Of a stretch of DNA of 64,000 bases, positions 34,986 to 45,698 are shown in pieces (the stretch's first letter is position 1; every line of letters begins with the position of its first letter). The position numbers and the translations under genes were made by a program. Under the pieces are notes generated by a model that worked only from the letters and a program-made list of their open reading frames with translations, ran no database searches and was not told the DNA's origin. The stretch lies in NCBI RefSeq assembly GCF_029227915.1, contig NC_079877.1, positions 24,019,851 to 24,083,850 on the forward strand, read 5' to 3'. This DNA comes from Hydractinia symbiolongicarpus (lineage: Eukaryota; Cnidaria; Hydrozoa; Anthoathecata; Hydractiniidae).

Positions 34986-36670
34986 CGCATGGCTTGAGAA
35001 TAAATTTTGATACTGATGCAGGATACTTCCAATAACGGGGCTGGGGACAGTCCTCTAATTGTGGGACTTAGAGAAAAGAGCGCGGACATTCAAAGGGTGG
35101 ACGCTACGGTGGGGGGGGCGTGGGGGGGGGCTCTTTGGAGGGAAAGGCTCATGGGTTTCTAAGTCTTTAGAATTTTTAAAAAAATTTTTTCTTAAAATCT
35201 GAATATTTTGACGTCATAAGAAAGTTTTAAAAAATGCTGACATGTCCAACTGTAATAAAAGATGAGATCATTCTTAAACTACAAAACTTTACTTGACTTT
35301 GACTTTGTCAAGATATCATCAAGAGCCTAAGTCCAGACTGCTTAAAGTTTGGATATTATGCGAGTTGGCAGGAATTCCTTTAAAAGAAATTGAATAAAGT
35401 GCATTAAAAATTAGTTTCTCTAAAAAATAACTTTATGTAAAAAAAAAGAAAAGATTCATTAAAAGGTTTCCCCAAACAAAAAAGTTATTTAACAAACTCG
35501 TTATTTACTCGAATGCCACAAACCTCCAAATATATAAGCATGAACTTGTAAAAGCTCAGGACTAACATGAAAAAAAGACTTACAACTTTGGTTACACGTG
35601 GAGCCTCCATTCTCGAAATTTCTACTAATTTGTTTTCGCACATTATCTCACTTGTAAAACAGCATTCTGTATATTCTAATTTTAAATACACTACCCGTAT
35701 AATGAAGTCAAAAAGTAACAGGTATTCTATTCAATACAGCAGTGTGCGTGTTTAGAAAAATAACTTGGATGGTTAATTATTAATATCCCACCAGAGCCAT
35801 TCATAACTTTGTTTATTGAAGTGTTTAGAAATTACGACTAATTAAGTGAAGACACGTGGATGTATTTGAAAGGTATAGATTTTGGATGTTTGGATTGAAA
35901 TTAGTAAAGTTGTTGTGATATCAGACCTTGATGTTTTTGAAGTTGACGAAACCCAGCTGGTTTTTAATTCATTCCTTAAAATTGAAAGTTTTACAGCGAA
36001 CGGAACATGAAAATTCTGATCTTTGCGCATAGCTGTAATTTCATTTTTTTTAATTCAAATCTTTGGCGCCATTTTATTACTAACTAACTTTTTGAAAATC
36101 AAACTATTCTAAAACTGTTCATAAAACAAAGGCGAAGCTGTTGAATCCATAGGGAAACATGAATGACTGGTGTTTTTATTGTGGTTTCACACAGCTCACC
36201 TTTCTTCAGGTGGCTAGCTACCACATGTTGTATTGAACTACCTACACTTTAAATTAGCATACAGCAAAAAGATTTCAGTTGGTCTTTGATCTATTACTTT
36301 ATAGAGTTTACAAATATTTAGTTTACAAAAACTAAAACGGCAGACGTCACAGGGTGCGGTTATTTTGTTCCGAAAGTCATGCGTTGCATTCACAACTGAA
36401 AGTTGTCAACTGACGGGCCGTGAAAAATCCATGGAAATAGACCTTTCCCGAATTTCCTAATTATGCCAAACTTAATTAAAGAGGTCGATACTAAAAAGGA
36501 TTCTTATCCCTAAGTTCCTTAGCAAAAGGTAGAACAAATTACCTAATTTCTTAAATATTCTTATTTGTTAAGTGCCACAATTCCCAGCTAAAAGAGACTC
36601 GTTTTCAAATAACAAGACATATGATATACGTAAACAAACACGCCAATAAAGTTTACAAAAGCAAGCTATC
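34986..36670. other. Intergenic interval, no gene seen
   Basis: It contains two guanine runs at 35109-35129 and AT-rich sequence. Short open frames here have no recognisable content. Confidence 0.5.
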
Positions 36671-36672
36671 AG

Positions 36673-37270
36673 ATAGCCAGGAGACCCAGCGTAATTTTTC
36701 CTATCACCGTAGCCTAGTTAACTAAGCTTTCTTCTTCAAGTTGATAAAATGAGTTTCTCTCACACTAAAGCTTAAACGCAATTGAATTACTTAGCGGAAA
36801 CCCCGAGTTTAAATAGAACACAGAAAAATCGTTTGAGACCCAACCTCGTTCCCAGGGCATTTTGCCTTTTTGATAAGTTGATAACGGCGAAAAGGCTCTG
36901 GAACAGGCTGGTCACATGATCGCTTATAATTTAAGATAATTATACCAAATAAATAATTTATGAACTGTTCTTGCTCTGCAAAAATTTATTTCTGCCCCGC
37001 GCGGGAGTTTTATGTAAACAAGAGTACAACAAATATGGCGGTCGATTTATTTTGTGGTGTGGATAAAAATACTAGCTTTAGGTTTAGCATTGACTTTAGA
37101 GAGGCTAGTTTTTGAGAAATATATTAATTGTTTGGCCACTCCGTAATAACGGCTCAGGGGCCACAAGACCCTGGGGACGAGGTTGTTTGAGACCCAGCAT
37201 AATTTTTCCCACCTTAACTACTCCGATTTCCCGTTGATATGAAAAATTACGCTGGGTCTCCTGGCTACTA
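36673..37270. mobile_element. MITE with GAGACCCAGCGTAATTTTTC arms, split by a nested MITE
   Basis: Left arm 36672-36700 (AGCCAGGAGACCCAGCG, then TAATTTTTC) and right arm 37239-37270 (GAAAAATTACGCTGGGTCTC, then CTGGCTA) are inverted repeats of about 29 bp. A third, direct copy of the arm sits at 37190-37209. The CAACCTCG MITE at 36841-37185 lies inside it. Confidence 0.65.
36841..37185. mobile_element. CAACCTCG-ended MITE with 9-bp target duplication (345 bp)
   Basis: It begins CAACCTCGTTCCCAGGGC and ends CCCTGGGGACGAGGTTG, inverted ends of about 17 bp. TTTGAGACC at 36832-36840 is repeated exactly at 37186-37194. This is the best-defined member of the family and gives its borders and target-duplication length. 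Confidence 0.85.
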
Positions 37271-38301
37271 TCACCGCAAAAAGTTCCATTCTTGTGGGAC
37301 ACATTTGCGTTTTAATACAAGCTCATGAGCTTGTAATTATGTTTTTCAAATCTAAATAAAATCCAACCAGAATATTATATTGCTCTAAAAACTTTACTTT
37401 TGTAATGATAATTTAATATTCTATCTGAATATCCTTATTTCAAGAGCACGGGACCATGACAAAATTTTGGATGTCGTCATAATTATTAAAATTTATGAAA
37501 TTCGGGAAAGGTGTATTCATATGTCGCAGCAAAGTCGATAAAAGTAAAGGGAATTTGGTTTGGAAATTTCGTGTGAAGCATGACGCGGTTTTTGCCTAAA
37601 ATAAATTGGTAGACGCCTTGCAATTTGTGGATGCAGGGAAAAATTAAATTTGGTGTGGATTGGTGTGAATTAAAAAATTAAAGATTACTAAAGCTGAAAT
37701 TTTTATTGGAAATAAAGGAGCAAAGACTTAACTTCTAATGGCCAATTTCCACTAGACAATTTTCACGACGAATCTTATTAAGATAGGCGGAAAATTCGCG
37801 ACGAAACTGAAGTTTATTAAAGAAGCACATCGCAATTAAATTAATTTCTAGACGATTTTTTCAAGTTCAAGATTGCTGAGTTACTTGTATTTACTTCTAT
37901 ATAAGACATCTATTATATTATTTATATTTCTTATAATTAATATTAATAATTAAACTAATTCGGACCGACCACACAACACGGTCACGTTCTTTGAATGCCA
38001 TCTTTTAAAGGGAAATTAAGCCTCCAACTGAAATAGCATTATTTCGGTTAACATTATGTTCATTTCCCAAATTCTGTTTAAAATTTTGAAAAGTAAATAT
38101 TATTTGGGTTGATTTTAATAAAGAAGTTACCCCATCTATAAGCGAACGGTAAGCGCTATTTAAATTTTCTGAGACCACGGCTGATTCTGGAGACTGTTAT
38201 ATCGTGACGTATCTTCGCTGAAGAAGCATAAAAGCTTGCGCTGAGCGCAACCAACGAGATATGGAAAATTTAAGCTCCTGCTCTGACCCCCTTATTTCTA
38301 G
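37271..38301. other. Intergenic interval, no gene seen
   Basis: AT-rich sequence without recognisable exons. Upstream exons of the Cys-rich gene at 38302 may lie here, but I could not identify them. Confidence 0.4.
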
Positions 38302-38682
38302 AATATTCAAGTGAGTCTAGTGAAACGTCAGTAACAGGATGTTATATGAATAAGCCTGAATACTCCAAAGCAGAACTTGAAAAAGTGACTTATGAATCTA
38401 GTGATAGCGAAGAAAAAGAAGAATTGAATTCAAGCAGACTTGAAAATTTGCATTGGTGTACCTGTACATGTTGCGTTACTTTCATTTTCTTCACTCTTGT
38501 GGAATGCAAGTGTTGCCAAGAATTTTTCAATTTATTGAATAGCAAGTTGAATAATAACAAGTGCATCACGATGCACAAGGATTTTGAAATTTTATGTTTG
38601 AACCGCACAGTGTTAGAGACAGCCAGCATACGACATCGACGATACCAGAAAAATATAACAAACTCTCCACATATACTAATAA
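38302..38682 (+). CDS. P2X7-intracellular-domain-like Cys-rich exon (partial gene or relic)
   Basis: It follows a TTATTTCTAG acceptor and ends at a GTAAGT donor (38683). The frame is open from the acceptor, with an internal ATG at 38346. A Ser/Glu-rich lead (YSSESSETS, ESSDSEEKEE) precedes WCTCTCC, then ECKCCQEFFNL, CITMHKDFEILCLNRTVLETAS. This Cys and His pattern matches the Cys-rich module of the vertebrate P2X7 receptor cytoplasmic tail. That module is found free-standing and in many copies in cnidarians and fish. The expected following block (RYRYIAYRQFVRW-like) was not found, nor any channel part. It may be one exon of a larger gene or a decayed copy of a repeated gene. Confidence 0.6.
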
Positions 38683-38744
38683 GTAAGTTTTTCTTTAAAA
38701 AATATGTTTCTCGTAAATATTTTCAAGGACCATATTTGTCATAG

Positions 38745-39190
38745 TCACATCAAAATGAAAAATTCTAGTCCAAGAGCTCATGACGAAATCGTTCAACCCA
38801 TAAGGTACAGAAGGTTTGACCTGATGTATTAAGAGTAAATAACTTTAAATGCAAAAAAATGTTTGTAAGCTGCATTGTGTTTGGGGCGTTTGCCTCCCCA
38901 GGCCTCTTGAATTATCCCAAATTGTGCATGTTTTCACCCCATCGGGCACATGCATCAAATCTTGCTAAAAATATTCTTATGAGCTAAGTATTCAAACTTT
39001 AGAAAAACTTACCAAATTATAAGGGGCAAAGTGTAGGTCAGACCCCCCCCCCCTCAAAAAGGCCTAAAAAGACCCACAAAGTACCCCATGAAATTAAAAA
39101 ACATATACTTCTCACTAATTCACTCGTACATAAACTATGTAAACATTGCATGGGCAAGTACACACAGGACCAAAGTAAAACCAAAGGCAT
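38745..39190. other. Intergenic, poly-C tract
   Basis: A cytosine run of 11 lies at 39043-39053. No gene was seen. Confidence 0.5.
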
Positions 39191-39193
39191 TTA

Positions 39194-39451
39194 ATGAAAG
39201 ATTCAAAGGCGCTTAACGTTTATCAAATAAGTATCTATCAACACTTTGTTTTTATGTTTAAAGTTAAAAATGAGTTAGCACCACAAACATTCCACAATAG
39301 TTTTAAGCTGATAAATCACAATTTTCCGACTGGATTTCGTGAAAATAATCTAAGGCAGCCAAAAATTGTTACGCAGCAAACTAATTTTGCTATATCTAAA
39401 AGAGGACCACGTCTATGGAATAACTTTTTAGACAAAACTTTAAAAAGTTAA
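39194..39451 (+). pseudogene. 3' fragment of a non-LTR (LINE) reverse transcriptase
   Basis: The 85-codon frame (ALNVYQISIYQHFVFMFKVKN, then GPRLWNNF) matches the region after the RT domain in many cnidarian LINEs. In those elements an LN.YQ.NI.QH...M.K pattern is followed by an RGP.LWN box. Nothing of the RT core or endonuclease is present, so it is a 5'-truncated remnant ending near its stop codon (39449-39451). Confidence 0.65.
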
Positions 39452-39956
39452 CATCACTATGTGCAGTGTGTGAAAAAGTTTATTGCGAAATTTGAAAACT
39501 AAGTTACTGTTTTTTAAAACAACAACAAGGAATAATAACTCTATACTCTAACGAAACTTCTGGTGGGGCTTGGTGTTAAGGCAAAATTGCTTTCTGCAAG
39601 CTCCAGTCAGTCAAAATTTTGGACGGCCAGCTGTACCTCAAATTCTAGTCCTAGTTTTTGTGTTATAATCGTTCTTTCAAAAATTTTGCGCAATTTATTT
39701 TTGCGAATAATCAACTTTGCCTACTTTTGCAGACCTTTATTCTGCAAATTTTGTTCTAAAAATGCAATTTTAATTTTGCGAACAGGATTAAAATGGCAAA
39801 AATAATTTCCGGGAAAATGTATTCCCTTCACGTAGTGGATAACCATGCTTCATACAAACATTAATTATGCAAAATACAAAATAATCGCTAACTCAAATAA
39901 AGTTATAAATTATGCAAAAAAGAGAACGAGATGAATTTGGAAGGGGAGTGTGAAGC

Positions 39957-41189
39957 ATGAAAGACGAAGAAGCTTCTGCAAAATTGAAGATGAAACTTAG
40001 ATTTCTTGTGGTTGTATCTTTTCTGTTCATTTTATATGGCTTTAAATATTGGATTATCAATGACTTTTTTAAAAATAATATAACTGAGAAGGGTGGAAAT
40101 TGTGACAGAGTACATTGGATCGAATCAGTTAATTTATCAAATGGCAAAATGCACAAAATGTCTGCATATCTTCACGAGATTTCTCAAAAAGCACACAAAA
40201 ACGTTGTAATTTCAGCTGCAGTGCCTAACACATTACACACAACAAACCCTAATGCCTGGTCATACGTATTTTATTTGCCATTAACTGCGAAAACATGGGA
40301 GAAAATAGGTTTTCATATGAATGTTATTCTTGTCATCGATTTTAACTCCATTCAACCGGCAGCCGAAAAGCAATTAAGGTTTGTTTTGTCACAGCTATTC
40401 GAACACCGCAAACATGTAAGCGTTACATATGTCAATGTTAAATCCAGTATGAAAGTCCGATTTAGCCAAATATTACGCATGTATGCTTCACACATGAGTA
40501 ATTTCCATGATGATTCGTTTCTCCTTATGTCCGATTCAGATCTATGGCCAATCCAAAAATCCCGATTAATCATTGATAGTAATAGAAGTGTACTCATCAC
40601 AAACTCGGAATGCTGCGGTAACTTTACTCATTCGGATCGGGTTTATAAACATTTCCCGATTTCCCATATCGGAATGTCCGTCAAACAATGGAAAAATTTA
40701 TTACCACTTCAACGGCAGGAAAAACAAATCGAAAGATTTCCGCCAAAGTTTTTTCCATTTCTTACAACAAAGGGAAAAAACAAAAATTACTTCGAAATTC
40801 GATTCTTCAAACCAGTTTTGAAAAAAATGGAACTTTTATTTGGTGAATCAGTTTACACAGAATCAAAACGGGGTACTAAATTATGGAGTTTAGATCAGAA
40901 GTTTATAAGCATGAGACTGGATGCATTTCGTCAAAAGTATAGCGATGACGTCATTCAATTTGAGCGCAAATGGCGGTGCATGCGCGTAGACAGGTATGAT
41001 TGGGAAAATATGGTTTTCTCTGACAAGTGTAAAGCTGATGCTCATTTACTACAAGGAGAAGTTTGGGAAGACGAGCAATGGCATCGCTTGCTTCACTTAT
41101 CCAAATTGTTATTCAATAAAAACACGCTAGACGAATTTGAATTGTACAGAAATCTATTTAGAGATATGTTCCATTGTACCGGCAAATAA
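39957..41189 (+). CDS. Type II membrane protein with DxD motif, glycosyltransferase-like (single exon, 410 aa)
   Basis: It has a short cytoplasmic N-terminus with Lys/Arg, one hydrophobic anchor at about residues 14-31, then a long lumenal domain. LLMSDSDLWPI places an acidic Asp-Ser-Asp motif at 193-195, preceded by a hydrophobic strand and a block (VVISAAVPN, VILVIDFN, HVSVTYVN) with the alternating strand pattern of a GT-A Rossmann-like fold. Cysteines flank the domain (NSECCGNF, KWRCMRV, MFHCTG). These features fit a Golgi glycosyltransferase of unknown specificity; I cannot assign a family. No intron is present. The ATG is in a purine-rich context and the frame has an in-frame stop upstream. 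A retrogene origin is possible, with a LINE fragment 500 bases upstream. Confidence 0.75.
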   Translation: MKDEEASAKLKMKLRFLVVVSFLFILYGFKYWIINDFFKNNITEKGGNCDRVHWIESVNLSNGKMHKMSAYLHEISQKAHKNVVISAAVPNTLHTTNPNAWSYVFYLPLTAKTWEKIGFHMNVILVIDFNSIQPAAEKQLRFVLSQLFEHRKHVSVTYVNVKSSMKVRFSQILRMYASHMSNFHDDSFLLMSDSDLWPIQKSRLIIDSNRSVLITNSECCGNFTHSDRVYKHFPISHIGMSVKQWKNLLPLQRQEKQIERFPPKFFPFLTTKGKNKNYFEIRFFKPVLKKMELLFGESVYTESKRGTKLWSLDQKFISMRLDAFRQKYSDDVIQFERKWRCMRVDRYDWENMVFSDKCKADAHLLQGEVWEDEQWHRLLHLSKLLFNKNTLDEFELYRNLFRDMFHCTGK

Positions 41190-42217
41190 ATAGGAAAACT
41201 TGCTGCTTAAATTGTTCCATAGTTTAGTGCATTACCCCAACGCAGTTGTATTTACAAAGCCAAAATTGTGACACTAAATTTCACAGGGAAAAAAATACAC
41301 CTCCTTACAGTTTCAGTGCGTTTTTGATGTAAAAGCGCTAAAATAAGTTCACGTTAATATTTATTTTTCTTTGCCATCCGATATTAAAAGTAAATCAAAT
41401 TTAAGCTTCTTCTTTCATCGCTGTATTTATTAAATCCATGCTATATTGCAGTTTTCCTGCCGCCATTAAGTCAAATTGTAGAATAATTAATTGTTTTGGG
41501 CAGTTTATTTCATTATACTTTTGTTTAAAAGTATAAGTTTATATTGAGTTAGAGAAACATCTTAAAAAGTTTTTTTTTGTCCTTTTATCAAATCAAATTA
41601 TTTTCTGCTATTTAGGTAGAAATTTCAAAAAATCGTATACACAAAATTCAGCATCGCCAAAATAATTCTTTCATAAATCGCCAAATTAAAGGTTACCTCC
41701 CGTGAAAAATCAAGTTGAGGTCATATAAAAGAGCTTGAAAGGTTGTCTAGAAATTTGAATATTTTTTTTAAAATCCTTGATTGGTTCTTTAGAATTTGGA
41801 CTAAGAAGATTAACTAATTATGCATGATGTCATGCGTATGCTCTGCAAGGGAGTTAATTTAAAATTTTTGAAAAGCCATGTAGAGTTAAAAATATTTTCT
41901 GGCCGTTCACTTTGACGAGTTTTGAACATTCTACATAATTTTTTTTTATTTAGTTACCATAATTATGCTCAATGCATACTCATGACGTCACAATTTCGCA
42001 TAATTAGGGCTACTTTTAAGACAAATATCTCGAGAACAGATAAAGATATTTGGAAAAAATAAAAGATTTCTATACACATTCAAAGATCTTCGATATGAGC
42101 TCAACTTGATTTTTAGCGGGAGGTAACCTTTAAATTCGTGCTAAAACTTTACACAAATAAGGAACACTGACTGTAGCAGCACAAAAACTTCTCAAAAATA
42201 CACTCCCAACAAAGAAA
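41190..42217. other. Intergenic interval, no gene seen
   Basis: It may include a weak copy of the dispersed repeat near 41420-41560. GAGGTAACCTTT with TTTTTAGCGGGA near 42105-42130 mirrors 41690-41712 (AAAGGTTACCTCCCG, TGAAAAATCAAGTTGAG). These are inverted ends of a roughly 440-bp repeat element. Confidence 0.45.
41690..42134. mobile_element. Inverted-repeat element with AAAGGTTACCTCCCG ends
   Basis: The left end AAAGGTTACCTCCCG, followed by TGAAAAATCAAGTTGAG, is mirrored at the right end by CTCAACTTGATTTTTAGCG then GGAGGTAACCTTTAA. The arms are about 35 bp with few mismatches. It has no coding sequence and is probably a MITE. Confidence 0.7.
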
Positions 42218-43319
42218 CTACAGACTCGTTCCCGTCTTTATTTGGTCTTTCTCCATTTTTTTCTTATTCATATGTTTCTCAGTCAAATCCTTCAATTCTT
42301 CTTCACTTGGTAGAAGGGGCGGTAATTGGTTACCCAAAAATTCCACCACGGCATTCCCTTCTTGTCTGTGTATCAAGCGACCTGATCTATAAAATGGTAG
42401 CGATTCTGAGTGGAGGTGATAGACTTTAGTGTATCGTTCTGCTTGATCGTGGTACCTTGGCAACAAATCTTCAAACACACGCGGCACGAGTTCTTTTCTC
42501 TTTAAAAAAAGATATATTCTTCAATGTTATTAAATGATAGAATAAATAATAAAAAAGTATTAGTTTTCATTTTTGTTCTAAGAAAGTTAGGACATTGAAA
42601 GTTAAAAGGTTGTATACCTGTAGCATTGTATAGACGCCTGGTTCATCCTTCCTCTTAGCCGTGTCAATCAACTAAAAAGAAAAGACACCCATTTTCACAT
42701 TTCACAATTTTAGTCCCAATCTTATTATCTTCCTCGTCTGATATTCAGGTTCATTTTCTTTTGACCGCTACGCTGGGTATCTGGCCTATAAAATTATTGC
42801 ACGGCCGATCAGAGATATGGATCATTTTAATGATGAGTTACTGCAGAAAATGGGTTTTTAATTTTATGTTGGAAACGGCGTTTGTTGTGCTAACTGAATG
42901 GACCTACAGAAAATATTCCAGACATCCTGCAGAGGCACAAAAATTCTGGTGCTGAAAATAATTGTCTCACTATACTTACACAAAACAATATAATTGTTTT
43001 CTTCACTTTTTTTGTCCCAAAAGATTCGTTAGGCCAATTTAAAGTCTTTTTGCTTGTTAACACACAAAAAACAAATCAGCCATTTTGAAAAGAAATAGAT
43101 GAGATGGAATTATCAAAAATGTATAACAACGTGACCTACCAATTCAGCTAGTCGTGACAAAGCTTTTCCCTTGCCGAAAGTGACAACGACTCTTTCTTTT
43201 TCAACCAGTGTATCAAGCAAACCTTTGAATGTACGTCGTCTTCGTAACTTAGATTTCATACGTGTATTCAACACAGCATCGAAACATCGCTCCTCCAAGT
43301 CCCCTAATAAAAAATACAT
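42218..43319 (-). CDS. MRPL17: Mitochondrial large-ribosomal-subunit protein bL17m (MRPL17)
   Basis: Structural protein of the mitoribosome large subunit. Exons on the minus strand: 43140-43319 (5' limit uncertain), 42618-42671, 42218-42499. Junctions are phase 0 with GT-AG borders. The core matches the L17 family: SKLRRRRTFKGLLDTLVEKERVV corresponds to the conserved LRNL...L..HERI helix, followed by RLAELIDTAKR. ELVPRVFEDLLPRYHDQ and NAVVEFLGNQLPPLLPSEEE match the C-terminal half of animal MRPL17. The start may be MYFLL (43317-43319; 171 aa) or MKSKL (43257-43259; 151 aa). Because TTTTTTATTAG just inside the former looks like an acceptor, an upstream exon is a third option. Human MRPL17 is 175 aa. 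Confidence 0.85.
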
Positions 43320-44573
43320 TAAGGTGAATAATTTTCGCGGTAACTAATTTTCGCGGAATTGAATTTCGCGAATTATACGAAAAGGATACTTTATGAAATT
43401 TTTCTCTCTCGATTTATACCGTGTTACAAGGACTTTTTATGTAGAAAATAAAATAAGGACTTCTTAACCTAAGCTCTTACATGCAATGACAGGTAAAACA
43501 GTAATTTCCGCGAGAGCTCATTTTCGGAAAATTGACCAAAATTAATTCCCTAATGGTACACAGAATAGGTTGGCATATAAAAAAGTAAAACAAATGAGTA
43601 GCTGGTCGGTTTTAAGAATCGCTCGTAGTTCCATTTGAAACTGTGTGATGAACGGTTAAATGACAAAAATTCCAAACACCAAATTTATGAGATACTAAAT
43701 TAATTTACAAAAACCAACTTCATTCTCTTCTCAAAGTAACATAATTATATTTCTTTTTAATTTTTAACTTATCCCTGTAAAACGTTTTAAATCACCAAAT
43801 AATCTTGGTAACTTAACTTTATTTTCACCCCTAATAAAATTAATTAAAAACGTCTTTTCCTAATTTCCGAGGTTAAAGAGAATCTTCAGTAAAAATGAGA
43901 AAGTCAGAGAAGTCTCTATATGTTAGGTATATGTTATCCACCTGTTTAAGAAAAATATTCACCATTAAAATAGAAAAATAAGACTGTCCCCAGCCTACTC
44001 CCTAACTATTTCTGACTACTTAATTTAGACCTCAGAGTAAAAATCCACTTAATTCAATTTAACTACATCCTTCCAACTATCTTTTAAGCAAAGGTTATTG
44101 TATTTTAAAGAAAAAGAAAAAGTATACATTAGAACACACGTAATAAACTATACAATACTAATTCAGGGCATATTAAATCCTTGGTAGTTAGGGTCGAATT
44201 TTTTGGAAACCTACCTTAAATTTCAAAAATATTAATAGAAAAAAATGTTAAAAAAAATTCTTTGAGAACACATATGAATTTTAATCCTTGTCAATATGTT
44301 GAAGTTTGAAAATAGTTCTGATCGATCATTTAAACTTAAAGGTCCCTAACATTTTCCTGTCATATCAAAGAAGTTGTTAGTATTCCTGACATTTTGACAA
44401 TATTCTGGACTTTTCTGACATTTCTAATAGAGTGGAAATTCTACAAATAAATCGAAAATTGTACAAAAAAACAAAACAGACAAAATTTAACATGATGGTC
44501 TTGTAATTACCTTGTCAGATAAAAGTAAAAATTAAATATAATAATATAAATATAAATGTCAACAAAAACAAAG
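43320..44573. other. Intergenic interval MRPL17 to ANKRD16
   Basis: No exon could be supported. It may contain the MRPL17 5' UTR or first exon and the ANKRD16 3' UTR. Repeated TTTCGCG(A/G)A words at 43337-43375 look like a degenerate MITE end. Confidence 0.45.
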
Positions 44574-45698
44574 TTAAATGTTACAAGTATGAAAAGCTTC
44601 TCGAATTGCATCACTCATAGCATATTCAATTGCAATTTTTCCTTTACAGTCCATAAGAGTTGTATCACATGCACGAGCAAGTAAAATTTTCACAACCTTA
44701 CACCGGTTTGCTGCACAAGCAAGATGCAACGCAGTCCTGTCCTTTGCATCACATAAATTAATTTTACTTCCACGATCAAGTAAATATTCAACACACTCCA
44801 CATGACCTTCCTTGCTAGCAATATGCAATGGTGTTGATTTCGTTTTTAATGTTGTTATATTTACATCAACTGCCATCTTTTCTATCAGATATTTTACTGA
44901 TGCCAGCTTTCCATTCTGCGATGCCACATGTATGCATGTTCTACCAAGAACATCACTTGTATCAACACTGCCTTGTTGATGCTGGACTAAATACTCGCCA
45001 ATGTCAACAAATCCGAAACGAAATGCATCCATTAAAGGTGTGCTGCCACAAGAATCACTTACATCAATACCATATTGACATTTCTCAACTAAGAACTTCA
45101 AAATATCATATTTTCCATGCATTGCAGCTGTGTGAAATGGAGTTCTCCCATTTTTACTGGTCGTATTCCACAGGTTTTTGTTAACGGACAATAAGTATGT
45201 TATTACATCCAAATAACCTTCTCGACATGCTAAATGAAAACTAGTCCAACCATCTTTATTTACTCGCTCAACATTTGCATTTGCTTTGGTTAAAAGTTTC
45301 ACAACATTGAGATGGCCTTGTTGACAAGCGATCATCAAAGGTGTCCAATCAGCACGCTTTAGAACGTCAACTTGTGCACCACTGTCGAGTAAGCAGGTCA
45401 CACAATCGATGCACCCACTGTAAGCTGCTTCATGCAAAGCTCTTTTACCGTCTAAGTTTTTGTGTTCAATGTCTGCTTTATGTTGCAACAGCAATCGTAA
45501 GCATTCCACATGCTTGTAGCGTGCAGCAAGATGTAGAGGGGAATCACCAGATTTTTTGTGCACAAAGTTACTGATTGATTCGACGTTCCTTTCAACTTTG
45601 TGAGCAGAAAAAAGTTTCTTCAAGCTTGGCACGTCATTGTTGAGGACATATCTCATAACAGGTATTGACATGCATTTGTTTCGACTTTCAATGTCCAT
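44574..45698 (-). CDS. ANKRD16: Ankyrin repeat domain-containing protein 16
   Basis: 374 aa, intronless. The ATG at 45696-45698 (AATATGG, good context) was chosen; the frame is open upstream with further in-frame Mets but no homology. Nine ankyrin repeats run from about residue 50 to the C-terminus (for example GDSPLHLAARYKHVECLRLLL, then GKRALHEAAYSGCIDCVTCLL). The blocks ADWTPLM, NKDGW.SFH.A.REG, RTP.HTAAMHG and KCQY.....D.CG are the diagnostic wording of animal ANKRD16 rather than generic ankyrin proteins. In mammals ANKRD16 binds alanyl-tRNA synthetase and captures misactivated serine, protecting against mistranslation. The same role here is inferred from orthology. Confidence 0.88.
   Translation of the reverse strand: MDIESRNKCMSIPVMRYVLNNDVPSLKKLFSAHKVERNVESISNFVHKKSGDSPLHLAARYKHVECLRLLLQHKADIEHKNLDGKRALHEAAYSGCIDCVTCLLDSGAQVDVLKRADWTPLMIACQQGHLNVVKLLTKANANVERVNKDGWTSFHLACREGYLDVITYLLSVNKNLWNTTSKNGRTPFHTAAMHGKYDILKFLVEKCQYGIDVSDSCGSTPLMDAFRFGFVDIGEYLVQHQQGSVDTSDVLGRTCIHVASQNGKLASVKYLIEKMAVDVNITTLKTKSTPLHIASKEGHVECVEYLLDRGSKINLCDAKDRTALHLACAANRCKVVKILLARACDTTLMDCKGKIAIEYAMSDAIREAFHTCNI

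Noticed and set aside
34760-35089. 109-codon minus-strand frame
   Set aside because: It runs through the MITE at 34895-34985; no homology.
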